Positions 23,206 through 33,887 are shown, counted from the stretch's first letter. The stretch is 64,000 nt of DNA from Hetaerina americana (GCA_022747635.1 JAKTNV010000001.1:23656990-23720989); one strand, 5' to 3'. Translations and numbers: made by a program. Notes: generated by a model not told the origin, from the sequence alone.

Positions 23206-24325
23206 GCTTAGTGTTTATAATTGTCATGTAAAGTAATGTAACATTTATTCGTATTCCATGAATAGATGTAATGTAGATATGCAGTTTTTAAAGCACTTGA
23301 AAGCGGTTTTTCAATAGTTATTTGAGCGCTCTCTCTAAAACTTAATGTGGACTGTTTATGAGGTTTCAATTTCTTGAACTAATGTGCGATCCGTTGCTTT
23401 CCCAATAAATTAGTCAATATCACTTAACCATACGCGGCAAGGTGCTGTTTTATCTACACCATTACAAAGTTCACATAGATGCATTCGGTATAGCAGTTTT
23501 CTCGTGAGAACTACACGTTTGTTTTTCTGCACCATTAAACCGTAACCATTCTGCTTTCAGCCCTCTGCTGCCATAAGACAGTATTTAGAATAAATTATTG
23601 AGTTTTTTTAGCCAATTTCTATGGAAATTTAACATGAGAATACCCTGTTTTATCAACTTCATTTGAGAGAGCAGTACAGTTTAGCCTACAAATAGAGGGA
23701 ATTTTATCATCATGACGTGTACGTGACATAATGATACTATTTTCTTAATGCTTTCATTAATATTTTATTTACATCTGAACTTAAAGTACTCAGTCGTCAA
23801 CTACCGCTTCTTTACGAAAAAAAATTTTTTTTCTTCTCTTAATCTTGCCTTATATTTTGAGGGCCGAACTAAAATTTGCGTTGAAAGAAAATGCGTCATT
23901 TATGTGGAACTTCGTTATTTTTATGTGTAAATTATCTCTTTGCATGCACGCTTGATTTCTCTATATTATAAAACAGTTTGTTTTGTCCTTCAGTTTTTTA
24001 AATCTTTTTTTTGTAGAATTGCATCTAATAATTTATACAGTGTAAAAAAAGTCCGGTTTTTATTCGTGCTTGGTCTTTCATATATTCCTCTCATTTTTTT
24101 AGACTTGTTGAACTGAAATTCATCTATAATTTGGAATATGTACATCCTCTATGATAATTCACGTGAGGATTCTCTTAACATCCGCTTAATGTTGCACACG
24201 AAAAAATGTAAATAAACAATAGACTACTTTTTGTTCCCTTTGTTTAAGGCAGCCCTGAAAGGAACCCGTTTTTCGGTCCATAAAAAAATAGATTCAATCA
24301 ATAATCGCATTACTTTCGGAACGCA
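23206..24325. other. No gene; possible single mariner-type end
   Basis: Unassigned AT-rich DNA. ACTTTCGGAACGCACCCTGTA at 24312-24332 looks like a mariner terminal repeat but has no partner here. Confidence 0.35.
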
Positions 24326-24327
24326 CC

Positions 24328-24330
<3 letters not shown>

Positions 24331-24379
<49 letters not shown>

Positions 24380-24511
24380 AGGGAAAGGAACTGGCCCCCC
24401 TACCCTGATGTGTGAATTTCACACATCAGGGTAGGGGGGCCAGTTCACACGGCTTAGTAGTGGGTGAACTCTACCATCACCTACCAAACCGACCTTCGGG
24501 TTGATTACAGT

Positions 24512-24545
<34 letters not shown>
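24331..24545 (+). repeat. SINE-A fragments forming a palindrome between two (TA)n tracts
   Basis: After (TA)n (24331-24376), the SINE-A core GGGAAAGGAACTGG... to TGTGAA is immediately followed by its exact inverse. Arms 24388-24415 and 24419-24446 are 28 bp with a 3-base centre. The forward 3' part then follows (GGCTTAGTAGTGGGTGAACT to CCGACCTTCGGGTTGATTAC), and then (TA)n again at 24516-24545. Confidence 0.75.
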
Positions 24546-24549
<4 letters not shown>

Positions 24550-25745
24550 GTACACATACATTTAAACACGAAAACCTGCCAAAGCCAAATGATGAACACA
24601 TATTGATTGCATATAATTTTTCAGTGAATTTTATCTCGTAGTTGCTCTTATTTTGTTTTTGACTCATTCTACTGAAATTCCTGTTTAATTTGGAAAACAT
24701 ATACCCCTTATGATTCATAGCCATAGTTTGAGGGAGGACCTACTTCACATCCGCTTAATGTTACACCTGACAAAATATCACACATTTCCACTAATAGCTT
24801 ATTGCACCAAATCATTACTGCAGTGCGTGCGAAATGGCATGAAGGAATCTTGTCGAGGTTTCCTTTCAATTTATCACTTTTGGTGCGACATTGAAATTTC
24901 GAGGGTTTTTAATAGCTGAATTATTTTCAGCTGCTTCAATGCTCGAATCGGGACTCGGAAAAATGAACAGAACCTTTCCCAGTACTCAGAGCGAGAGATG
25001 AATCTTCAAAACTGGCCTTGTGAATGTCATATCGTGAAAGCTCTTTTCTTTGACATTTTTGAGTTTTTTTATCCCTGCAAAAACCTCCAGTCAGCGTTCC
25101 CTAATCCATTTTATAGCCTTTCATACAAAAAAAAAGAAAAAACTACTTGCACCTGTTTCTACAAATCTTTTCCACAAGGGCTTTCATGGGCGTCATTCAT
25201 TATTCTAATTGTAATTGTTTTAATTGCCTCTTCTAGAGCACTAATCAACCGTATTCCATTCGTCACAATGCCTTTTATTTTCGTGGATTTGTATCGAAAC
25301 TTACCATTCCTTCACTTTCAAAGCTGAATATTCTCCCTAGAATATTACTAAACATCCTCGCACTGTATGTTACGTTGGATTTTGAGTATTAGCAGGGCAT
25401 TTCAGGGCTTTTCTGAAACCTAAGAGAAGTCTTCACTCAAGTCGGCAACCATCTTCATTAGCGCGATAACTATCCACGAAACGACCGCTTCACCGAGTCG
25501 TATTTAATGTACATATGAATTAACTTAGATGTACTATTTATCGTACAATCCCGCGTTTTTCAATGGACATGAGATATTTTAAATACACCGAATTAAAATC
25601 TAGTTTCTTGCGTACTAGTCCCTTACACTATGCGTGAAACTGATAAATTTATGGTTACATTTGGTTAAGACATGACGCTCTGTCCATCTACATCATATTA
25701 TTTTCAAATTAAATCTATAATAGTGTTGTTAATCTGCAAAAGGGA
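24546..25745. other. No recognised feature
   Basis: No gene assigned. A 109-codon frame at 24998-25327 has no recognised domain. Confidence 0.4.
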
Positions 25746-25990
25746 GGATTTTTGCGGCGTGAAGATCATTTACCTTAAACGGGAATCGAATCCGGATCCT
25801 CTAGATTTCCGGGCGAACGCCCTCTAAGCAACAATGCTACCAAAGCATTTCCGTTAAAATGTGAGGTTATATGATTTTTGTGGGAATGATTTGAATACAC
25901 TGAAATTCTAATACTACAAATGCATTTTCGATGCACATCAGCGGATGACTCCGTTTAAGTGACTGTCATAGTATCTCCTGCTCACAGTTC
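25746..25990. mobile_element. Worn relative of the 334-bp tRNA-box element
   Basis: The left part is an inverted tRNA-like head: on the minus strand it contains an A-box-like TGGTAGCATTGTTGC run and the B box GGATTCGATTCC. The right part is the forward 3' end, ATGCACATCAGCGGATGACT, then CCGTTTAAGTGACTGT. The order of inverted piece then forward 3' end repeats that of 5463 and 31677. Confidence 0.5.
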
Positions 25991-26865
25991 TTCGAAGTGC
26001 AATTCTTCTAGAAAGTGGCGCCCTCTGCTGAAACAGTGGTTGATTGAATATAATCGAATGTTGATTGTTTGCCAGGTGATCTCAAATCTTCATTATTGCG
26101 TAGAGCGTTTTCGCCGGAAACCATTTCATTTGTTATCAATATCACTTTATTTACACTGAAAATGGTTGAAATTTGAAAAATTAATAGTCAAGGACTGCAT
26201 TAAATATCATTTCATGAACTTTTTCAATTGCACTTAATATAATATTTACTACTCGTTGTTGATTTAAGTAAATACAAGGGAAATCAACAAAGTTACGCCT
26301 AAGAACCATATGATTATCTATGAATATCTGAAAGGATAGCAAGAAGTAAATATAAATATCAGGCAAAGCGAAATTCTCTAAACTTGTTAGCTTAAGCCGT
26401 GTACATGCATATCATTAAATGGTAACATAACTGTACAAATGTCACTCCAATGTTATTACTACGCATTATCATACTCATAAATTTCACATACGTGGAGTAT
26501 GTGCAAATGGTATGATGCAAATATACGACAACTTGAAGCATTTTAGTTTATACATTTGCAGCGTGGATGACAAATATGAACTAGTTCCCATAGGAACCCA
26601 TCTTGCAAGGGTAAATTAAACGTTAAAATACGTAGAAGGCGAAAAACTAAAGCAGGTTAAACAGTGAATACCGAACATTTTAATTGGGGTTTTAATGATG
26701 AGAATTGAAGGACTCATCGTAGTGTTGGGAGTAAGGTTGTGTCTTGTTGGAGGAAGCAATGAGTAATATCAATGTTGACTCAGTGGTCATTCAAAACCAG
26801 CCTTAAACGGTAAACTACCTATTATATATCATGCTGTATTTTATTTATATAAAATAGTTATAAAT
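25991..26865. other. No recognised feature
   Basis: Nothing assigned. Confidence 0.4.
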
Positions 26866-26869
26866 ATAA

Positions 26870-26929
26870 AATAGGTTATTTATATATATATATATATAAC
26901 ATGCGATATATAGTATAAAACATTAAATA

Positions 26930-26968
<39 letters not shown>
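26870..26968. repeat. Interrupted (TA)n tract
   Basis: TA runs at 26878-26898 and 26935-26967, separated by AT-rich sequence. Confidence 0.85.
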
Positions 26969-26971
<3 letters not shown>

Positions 26972-27011
26972 CTAAAACACACTTGAATGGCATGATAGAA
27001 CCCAAAATAAA

Positions 27012-27262
27012 ATAGATAACACGTAAAAGGACACTCTCATTTCAGAAAGTTTGAGCTTTCGGCCCTCTCATAGGCTTCTTCACCGGAGATCGGCTCTCTC
27101 TTAAGTCTTCTTCATTTGAAAAAGGTCTAAGAGAGGGGTTATAGCTGAAACTTTCTAGAACTCGAGTGCCTTTTTGCGTGTTATCTTTTTAATTTTTGTT
27201 TTCTACTGTTTCGTTCAAATATTAAATTTCTCTCGCGAGTACTTCTACATAATATATTTGTA
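27012..27262. mobile_element. Family T fold-back element
   Basis: Two inverted arms of about 85 bases centre near 27095. Each contains, in one orientation, GAAGAAG..CT, GAGAGGG, GAAA, a CTTTCT-type block and CCTTTTTACGTGTTATCT. The right arm continues into the TTCGTTCAAATATTAAATT and CTCGCGAGTACTTCTACAT part shared with 1380-1435 and 33840-33880. CTGAAGA-like, stem and GAAA blocks resemble a relaxed hammerhead. No protein gene. Confidence 0.55.
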
Positions 27263-27946
27263 TTGAAGTGGAAAGTCAAGAATCATTTTCCCACAATGCT
27301 CGTAATTTCCATATATAGCGATGGCCGAAGAGATCTCAATTGTATTTTATATAGCATAAATTAAGTTTATTTTTCTTAGAGAGGAGTGTCGAACTCGTCG
27401 TGCCTCTTATCGCTTGATTAATATTTAAATATAAATTTCTTTGGTCAATATTTTCAATTCAGCCGACCTGGTTGAGATAGGTTCGTATCTCACCCCATAT
27501 CTTTTAAACAACCAAACATCGTCCTCGCAGGCCTTACAGGGCCATCCATGGTCCTTCGTCACTGGAGATTTAGCCCCTGGGACATGATGTCAAGGCAACC
27601 GTCGGGGAATCGATATCTGATGGGCTTAAAATTATGGAAAACGGGTGAAACCTTTATTTTTTGAACATGTCGCAAATTTTAGAAAGAATTGCAAACAATT
27701 TTTTTTTTAATTCATCGATATGGTTATATAATTTTTTTAATTTTTACGTGGTGTTTTCGTAGCGTTCTTGTACGTGTATATTCGTCCCAAACACGCCGTT
27801 CCATTTTCGGCCTACGCAAAGTCAAAATGACAGAATTTTTATTCTTTCGAAAGAATTAATTGATTTTCCTAGTCATTCCCATACTATGGAGGTTTTAGAT
27901 ATGTGGGTGTGAAAAAGGAAGGGCGATAAAATAATTAAATAAGGTT
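27263..27946. other. No recognised feature
   Basis: Nothing assigned. Confidence 0.4.
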
Positions 27947-28007
27947 TATATATATATAGAAATATATAAAAATATATGTATATATATATTTATATATATG
28001 TATATAT
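27947..28007. repeat. Imperfect (TA)n tract
   Basis: A TA-rich tract with A and G interruptions immediately upstream of a SINE-A head. Confidence 0.8.
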
Positions 28008-28238
28008 GCGGGTCGCGGTAGTCCAGTGGGTAGAGCGTTGGACTGATGACCGGAGGGTCCCGGGTTCGATTCCCGGGCAAGGCACTCTGGGCACATGCAG
28101 CTCCACCCAAGCTATGTGATTTTTCGGGTAACAGATCTTCCTGGGAAATCATAACCGGCACAGGGAAAGGAACTGGCCCCCCTACCCTGATGTGTAAATT
28201 TCACACGCCGTATAGGGCTTAGTACGGGGTGAACTCAT
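28008..28238 (+). repeat. SINE-A with complete tRNA-derived head
   Basis: This is the best head of the family. The A-box region is TAGTCCAGTGGG (28019-28030) and the B box GGTTCGATTCC (28063-28073) lies inside a 6-bp T stem CCCGGG/CCCGGG. The sequence continues without tRNA maturation signals into the conserved body (CTCTGGGCACATGCAGCTCC to CTTAGTACGGGGTGAACTC). Then (TA)n begins, so the last ~40 bases seen in other copies are missing. It would be transcribed by RNA polymerase III from the internal boxes and moved by a LINE or PLE partner. Confidence 0.8.
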
Positions 28239-28239
28239 A

Positions 28240-28317
<78 letters not shown>

Positions 28318-28318
28318 A
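28232..28318. repeat. (TA)n microsatellite
   Basis: Two TA blocks are joined by a GTTGTTT interruption, 3' of SINE-A. Confidence 0.9.
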
Positions 28319-28870
28319 CATCATCATCAGTATTTCAATCCTAACATTGGTTTGATGCAACTGTTTTCCTTTACGTCCTTAATTTGTCTTATTTTCACCT
28401 GTCCCTCGGTCTTCCTTATCTGGATCTTTCCTCTGTTATGTATTTCCTCACATTATCGGTCCATTTAATATTCAGCATTCTCCTCATCATCACCATGCTT
28501 CAAAGCCCACTTTTATTCTCTCGTTGGTCAACCTTTCCAATATTTCATAGGGTGCCGTAGAATTTAATGGTCAATATACGAACGTTTTGACGAACTGTTT
28601 CCTTGTTTGCAACCTCATGTTATTTGATAAGCATAACCGTTGACTCTTCTTCATGAACGCCTTCGTGAGCGTGAGCTATTTTCCATATGATGTTGGTCGA
28701 GCTCCGTTAATCCCAACTTATACTGTTGCCCTGGTTATTGAAGCATTCCACATGCTCTAGTTTCACTACTAAATGAATGTTATTTTCCTACCGCTTCTAT
28801 TGTCCACACATAATGAGGTTTAAAATTTTCTTGCTTGTCTATGCTAACTTTATATTCTCGAAATACTTTG
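28319..28870 (-). mobile_element. LINE-Y, RT C-terminal part, decayed
   Basis: The minus strand reads, with frame changes, a MRRMLNIKWTDNV-like line, a GKIQIRKTEGQVK-like line and a final segment starting CAGTTGCATCAAACCAATG. These match the W.WRRM..VKWTD part of the family. No long frame survives. Confidence 0.5.
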
Positions 28871-29470
28871 CCAATAGAATTTAGAATTGCTATCGCAGTT
28901 CATCTCGTTTCACTAAAAAAGAAAGAGAAGAGTGAGCATGAATAAATAACAACTATGGAACGGAAGGATGAAAAAAAAACGCAATTCATCCGTATAGATT
29001 TATCAATTTTTTATCACCTTAACATCTAAGCCTTGAAAAATATTTTTTTTCAAGGAATTGATTGCAATTTTTCCAAAGGAATAACTTCAATGGCTAATAT
29101 AGTTCCCAGTTACCCAATTGATATTTTTTATATTTTTTAAGGTTTACTTTAGCGAATCGAATACAATATTCAACTCTTGCCTTGATTGTGGTATGCAGTT
29201 TGTTTCAAAATTTAATTTCAAAAAGGTATTGTAGTATCACCACGTCTAATCAAAAAAACAAACGTAAATGTTTTGTAGGTTTCTATTTACCTTAGAGGAA
29301 AGTAACTTTAACTATTGAACGGTGTAAAATGAATGCTCGTATATGAGATTATAGAATCAATACTCTTGATGAATCTCTCTCGCAAAATAACAACAGTATT
29401 GCTTTAGTATTGATAAGACCCTCCCCCCCACTATTCTCCCTCTATCCCTCCCCACTACGAATCAGCCCAC
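28871..29470. other. No recognised feature
   Basis: AT-rich, nothing assigned. Confidence 0.4.
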
Positions 29471-29474
29471 AATT

Positions 29475-29765
29475 CAATTTTGGATGAATGGAGAAAGACT
29501 AGCGGAGAGAATAAAACGGAAGGAAATGAACACAATGGATTAGGTTATAGGCAAGGTAAGAGGGGAAGAGATACGGCTGTTTGCAGGAATTCTAAGAAGT
29601 CAGGGTGGAGTGGTTACAGGAGATACTGAGAGACAATGGGATGCTGGAGACGGTGATATTAATGGGAGGATTCTGGAAAAGCAAGGTAGATGGATTCAGG
29701 GTGGTTTCGAGGGAGGTAAAAAAGTATGCAGAGGTAATGAGTAGTTGAAATATAATTTCTATGGC
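29475..29765 (+). mobile_element. LINE-Y C-terminal piece, decayed
   Basis: TGGAGAAAGACTAGCGGAGA, a GGCAAGGTAAGAGGGGAAGA-type MVGEER line, GGAGTGGTTACAGGAGATAC and AAAAAGTATGCAGAGGTAAT correspond to the WRRM, VGEER, W.QEI and KYSEM lines in sister copies. Confidence 0.5.
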
Positions 29766-30021
29766 ATCTTATGTTATTATGTGTCATATTGCTTGCCCTC
29801 AGGTTTTAGACTACGAATAAAAAAAATCAATCTAAACTCACCGACTTAACTTCTTTCACGCCAGTAAATGACCTTTCCTAGATTAATAATGACCGTTTTC
29901 AGATCAATATAATAATATTTATTAATAGAATAACCTATATTAACCCTTTTGCTGTTGCGAAGGTACCTATTACCGAATAACTGATCGAAGCACTTTTCCA
30001 CTTGATATTTTTTTTTTAATT
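29766..30021. other. PLE tail and flank, not resolved
   Basis: The tail of the PLE on the minus strand should lie in the first part of this interval next to 30021. Its end and flanking repeat are not identified. Confidence 0.3.
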
Positions 30022-30061
30022 TTACGACCGTGTTTCGATGTATCACATCATCATCAGGTAA
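30022..30061 (-). ncRNA. Hammerhead-like ribozyme of PLE
   Basis: Reading the minus strand, CTGATGA lies at 30057-30051 and one extra T at 30050. Stem II is GATGT/ACATC (30049-30045 and 30041-30037) with a GAT loop. GAAA is at 30036-30033, a very short stem III follows, and predicted cleavage is after the C at 30026. Stem I pairs TTAC (30061-30058) with GTAA (30025-30022). Core boxes and both long stems are perfect. Confidence 0.7.
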
Positions 30062-30437
30062 CAAACTGAAGTTGTGTGCAGGCTTATATACATCCCGGAA
30101 GGGGTGGAGAGGATGTGGTAGGAAACGATTGGGGGAGGAGAAGGGGGGAAGGGGAAAAGGGGGGGAGAGACAAGGGAGACATTTACAAGAAATAGCGGAA
30201 ACAGCGAATTGACCTTGTTAAAAAACACAGTACATATAGCCTGAGGGTGCGAAGTGGTCCTCTTGGGTGGATGGTGGCAGTCTCCAATAAACCATCGGTA
30301 GCCGGGACGACGCCAAGGATTAGGCCCTTCTGGAAGGGTGGTGGTGGAATACCCCCGCTTGATTCACACACTCGGGGGGAAGGGAAGGAGAAAGCACTCA
30401 AGGAAGGAGGCGGTTGTGTGTCACGCGTGGACAGAGT

Positions 30438-30902
30438 TTACCAACGAAAGTTGATGGAAAGGAGGGGGGAGGAAGAAGTGAACTGAATGTCATTGAGGAT
30501 TGGGGTTTTCTTCCTTACTCGTTGGACAATTTCCAATTGTTCCAACGCGTCTAATTTTCTGCATTTATTTGATACATGAAGCGCTTTTAATTTAAAATCA
30601 CAGGTGTGGTTAGTCTCGAGTAAGTGTTGGGCGATCATTGATGTGGTGTTGCTCATGAAGACCGTGCACTTCTCGTGTTCTTTGATTCGGGTGGAGAAAT
30701 TCCTACCCGTTTGGCCCACGCATATGGCTTTACACTCGCACTCACTGTATGGCATACACACCACTCTTCCTTGTATTGTCGATGGTATCCTTGTATTTGC
30801 AGAGGAAAGGTATTCATTATGTTCGACATCCATCCACATCACGCCCGAAGCTACCCAATTTGTACCTAGTACCTTTTCAATTTTTCTCTGGTGCGCTATC
30901 AT
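30438..30902 (-). pseudogene. PLE GIY-YIG endonuclease fragment
   Basis: The frame has 154 codons. VVCMPYSECECKAICVGQTG is the counterpart of the GVY...C..C..YIGQTGR region of PLE endonucleases, followed by R...RIKEHEKC and IAQHLLETNHTCDF. The Y of the GIY part and the Y of YIG are replaced here (V-V-C and C-V-G), so the nuclease is probably dead. QTGR, the second-helix Arg and EH are kept. The frame ends LLSINFRW with a stop well before the hammerhead. PLE endonucleases nick the target for priming by the element's RT, which is missing here. Confidence 0.8.
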
Positions 30903-30905
30903 ATG

Positions 30906-31663
30906 TTTGAAATTTTATTGAAGTTATATTCGTCCAAATAAATTAATAATTATGTAACTTTAAATGAATCCAGATTATTTTTATTATAACCATGTTTCTA
31001 TCATTAAGATTAATTTATTATTTCGGGAATAATAAAGGTTACGGAGACACGATGCCCTCCCGTTTCGGCGCATGTGAGGAATAGCCGAGAGTGAGCCGCA
31101 GCTAAGGGGTTAATGTAATAACCATAAGATCTTTGTACATGTTTACATGATCCATGCATTCCTTACCCCATTTACCCATTGCATTTATTCCGCATTTTTA
31201 CTCGGCCCAATATCTTCATAATTTCACTTTATTACACTTAATACCATTAAGTACCCTTAAATACTCTTAAGGATTGTGAATCCCTTTCGGAATAATTTTT
31301 TGCGTTCGAAGTTCGCAAGTTGTTGTAAAAAGAGATATAAAAATGCCTTGCCCAAACATTTGTTTTTGTGGTTTACTCTCCATGCTATCGACCCCGTAAT
31401 CTTGAGCTATAACAGTTATTTAAAAAACAATAGGAGGCGAATTCACTCCAGGAAAAGGTGATTCCAGCAGGGATTCCAAAATCCCACAATTATCCCGCCC
31501 TAAATATGGAAGGAAAAAGATGTTTTGTGGTGAAAATGCTCATATAGATGTCTCGGGGGAAGTTTAAATCGATCGATGAAATAATGAGTTTTTCACTGCT
31601 GTGCCGTTAAAGGGTGTTAAAGGGTGTGGCCTATATAAAATTGTGGCTTTTGCATGCGGTTTT
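30906..31663. other. No recognised feature
   Basis: Nothing assigned. Confidence 0.4.
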
Positions 31664-33119
31664 TTTTTCTTTCTTATCAATGCAACAATTTCAGAGCGTA
31701 AAAATCATTCGCCTTGACTGGGACTCGAACCCAGATCCCTCATGCGGCATCTCCCGCAGTTTCTTTGGAATTTGTCAAAGGGAAAACACCATACGTGTTT
31801 AAAGTTGGCTTTAACCTCGTGGACAGTGGCGCCTCGCGCACGACTACGAATACATGTGACATTGTATGTACGGTATTTCGTCATAACATCTAGTTCCTTT
31901 AAAAGCCCCAAAATTTCAGAGTTTAAGAGGACGCCTCGGTAGCTTAAGTGGCTAAAGCACTCGACCGGATATTGAGGGATCTGGGTTCGAGTCCCAGTCA
32001 AGGCGAATGATTTTTACGCTCTGAAATTGTTGCATTGAAATGCACATTAGCGGATGACTCCGTTAAAAGTTACTGTTGCGGCATCTCCCGCAGTTTCTTT
32101 GGAATTTGTCAAAGGGAAAACACCATACGTGTTTAAAGTTGGCTTTAACCTCGTGGACAGTGGCGCCTCGCGCACGACTACGAATACATGTGACATTGTA
32201 TGTACGGTATTTCGTCATAACATCTAGTTCCTTTAAAAGCCCCAAAATTTCAGAGTTTAAGAGGACGCCTCGGTAGCTTAAGTGGCTAAAGCACTCGACC
32301 GGATATTGAGGGATCTGGGTTCGAGTCCCAGTCAAGGCGAATGATTTTTACGCTCTGAAATTGTTGCATTGAAATGCACATTAGCGGATGACTCCGTTAA
32401 AAGTTACTGTTGCGGCATCTCCCGCAGTTTCTTTGGAATTTGTCAAAGGGAAAACACCATACGTGTTTAAAGTTGGCTTTAACCTCGTGGACAGTGGCGC
32501 CTCGCGCACGACTACGAATACATGTGACATTGTATGTACGGTATTTCGTCATAACATCTAGTTCCTTTAAAAGCCCCAAAATTTCAGAGTTTAAGAGGAC
32601 GCCTCGGTAGCTTAAGTGGCTAAAGCACTCGACCGGATATTGAGGGATCTGGGTTCGAGTCCCAGTCAAGGCGAATGATTTTTACGCTCTGAAATTGTTG
32701 CATTGAAATGCACATTAGCGGATGACTCCGTTAAAAGTTACTGTTGCGGCATCTCCCGCAGTTTCTTTGGAATTTGTCAAAGGGAAAACACCATACGTGT
32801 TTAAAGTTGGCTTTAACCTCGTGGACAGTGGCGCCTCGCGCACGACTACGAATACATGTGACATTGTATGTACGGTATTTCGTCATAACATCTAGTTCCT
32901 TTAAAAGCCCCAAAATTTCAGAGTTTAAGAGGACGCCTCGGTAGCTTAAGTGGCTAAAGCACTCGACCGGATATTGAGGGATCTGGGTTCGAGTCCCAGT
33001 CAAGGCGAATGATTTTTACGCTCTGAAATTGTTGCATTGAAATGCACATTAGCGGATGACTCCGTTAAAAGTTACTGTTGCGGCATCTCCCGCAGTTTCT
33101 TTGGAATTTTTCTTTCTTA
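31664..33119 (+). mobile_element. Insertion of a four-copy 334-bp tRNA-box multimer, 13-bp flanking repeats
   Basis: The insertion spans 31677-33106, between exact TTTTTCTTTCTTA repeats (31664-31676 and 33107-33119). It starts with a 66-base inverted partial copy (31677-31742) that exactly complements the TGAGGGATCTGGG... to TTGCATTGA block inside each unit. Four full units follow (31743-32076, 32077-32410, 32411-32744, 32745-33078), then 28 bases of a fifth. I see no base differences between units. Each unit has a tRNA-like part with A and B boxes and two small hairpins at the 3' end (CGGA/TCCG and TGCGG/CCGCA). The repeated open frames on both strands are identical copies over the tRNA-like region, not genes. 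Worn relatives lie at 5463 and 25746. Confidence 0.85.
31935..32005 (+). repeat. tRNA-like promoter region in each 334-bp unit
   Basis: The A box TAGCTTAAGTGG (31940-31951) fits the pol III consensus, and the B box GGTTCGAGTCC (31984-31994) is perfect. The D stem GCTT/AAGC, the anticodon-like stem CTCGA/TTGAG and the T stem CTGGG/CCCAG can all pair. The loop lacks the usual U33 and the acceptor stem has a mismatch, so this is a tRNA-derived promoter, not a tRNA gene. Further copies lie 334, 668 and 1002 bases downstream. Confidence 0.75.
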
Positions 33120-33127
33120 ATTACGAG

Positions 33128-33200
33128 TGGTGTCCTAACACCCCCCGCCACACGCCCTTGCGGCAGATTTAGGCGTATTACATGGATGTAGATGTAAAGT
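33128..33200 (+). mobile_element. LINE-X 3' end
   Basis: TCCTAACACCCCCCGCCACA, then CGCCCTTGCGGCAG, GTATTACATGG and a (TGTAGA)-type tail, immediately after the 334-bp array. Confidence 0.65.
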
Positions 33201-33585
33201 TTCTTGAACACTATTTCTTAAGTTCACTACCGTTTCTATTATGTTTTTATTTGGATGAATTTGATTATGGCAATGAATGACAAGTTTCATGATATGAATG
33301 ATATTCTATGACAATGTGAATGATAAGCTAAAATTAATTTGTGAATGTGCTCCATCCTATGAAAGAAGGTAGAGAGAGAGTGCATGTGGAATTGAAGAAG
33401 GTTTTATCGTATTGATAACCGACATAACCGAAATATATTTTTTTGGAGCGCCAAGTAAATGTATAGTCCGTGTCCATTCACAACCCACATTAACCGGCAT
33501 AATGCCAATGGCAATAATAATACAATGTGCATGTGTGCATGACTAGATATGCTTACCTTGTTATTCTTCCTTCTTTTATGTTCTT
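33201..33585. other. No recognised feature
   Basis: Nothing assigned. Confidence 0.4.
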
Positions 33586-33589
33586 ACGA

Positions 33590-33650
33590 TTGTGATCTGC
33601 TCGATTCCACGTAACCCGCCATTCCTTTGCTCGTCTTTTATGTGTGTGTG
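33590..33650 (-). repeat. SINE-A 5'-end fragment
   Basis: CGATTCCACGTAACCCGCCA and TTCCTTTGCTCGTCTTTTATG match the 5' end and upstream flank of the minus-strand SINE-A copy at 34262-34310. The rest of the SINE is missing. Confidence 0.5.
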
Positions 33651-33657
33651 TGTGTGT

Positions 33658-33735
<78 letters not shown>
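33646..33735. repeat. (GT)n-(TA)n microsatellite
   Basis: A short GT run followed by about 75 bases of TA. Confidence 0.95.
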
Positions 33736-33738
<3 letters not shown>

Positions 33739-33739
33739 T

Positions 33740-33885
33740 ATCACTTGAAGAAGGCCTCTGAGAGGGCCGAAAGCTCGAACAATTTACCGTGTGAGTGTCC
33801 TTTTAAATGTTGGTATTCTATTCTATTTGTGTTATATTGTGTCAGCCCATTATTGTGCCGCTCGTGTGAGTTTTTCCGTACAATC
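33740..33885 (+). mobile_element. Family T copy with hammerhead-like start
   Basis: TTGAAGAAGGCC, TCTGAGAGGGCC and GAAAGCTC form a stem closed by GGCC/GGCC between a CTGA(A)GA-like box and GAAA. GTGTGAGTGTCCTTTTAAATG, TATTGTGTCAGCC and CTCGTGTGAG follow, the order shared with 1340, 27160 and 51240. It is bordered by (TA)n on both sides. Confidence 0.55.
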
Positions 33886-33887
33886 TT

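Larger units (their letters stand above)
30022..30905 (-). mobile_element. Penelope-like element, 5' truncated
   Basis: On the minus strand this holds a GIY-YIG endonuclease frame (30902-30438), about 380 bases of 3' region and a hammerhead-like motif (30061-30022). The upstream RT is absent, so the copy is 5' truncated near 30905. No inverted partial copy is seen at the truncated end, unlike the PLE at 59843. The plus strand over 30080-30480 is purine-rich with several short frames that are by-products. Confidence 0.75.

Noticed and set aside
24312..24332. Mariner element with ACTTTCGGAACGCACCCTGTA end
   Set aside because: Only one end is seen; no inverted partner in the preceding kilobase.
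28008..28085. Functional tRNA gene
   Set aside because: A and B boxes are good, but the acceptor ends do not pair properly and the sequence continues into a SINE body shared with many copies.
31705..33003. Repeated 90- and 66-codon frames in the 334-bp units
   Set aside because: They lie over the tRNA-like region on both strands and are identical only because the DNA units are. No protein family signature.
31743..33106. CRISPR array
   Set aside because: There is no short-repeat and unique-spacer pattern; the whole 334-bp unit repeats and the genome is eukaryotic.
31677..33106. Hammerhead core inside the 334-bp unit
   Set aside because: GCGGATGACTCCG near the 3' end recalls part of the box, but there is no GAAA in the right place; it forms a simple hairpin instead.
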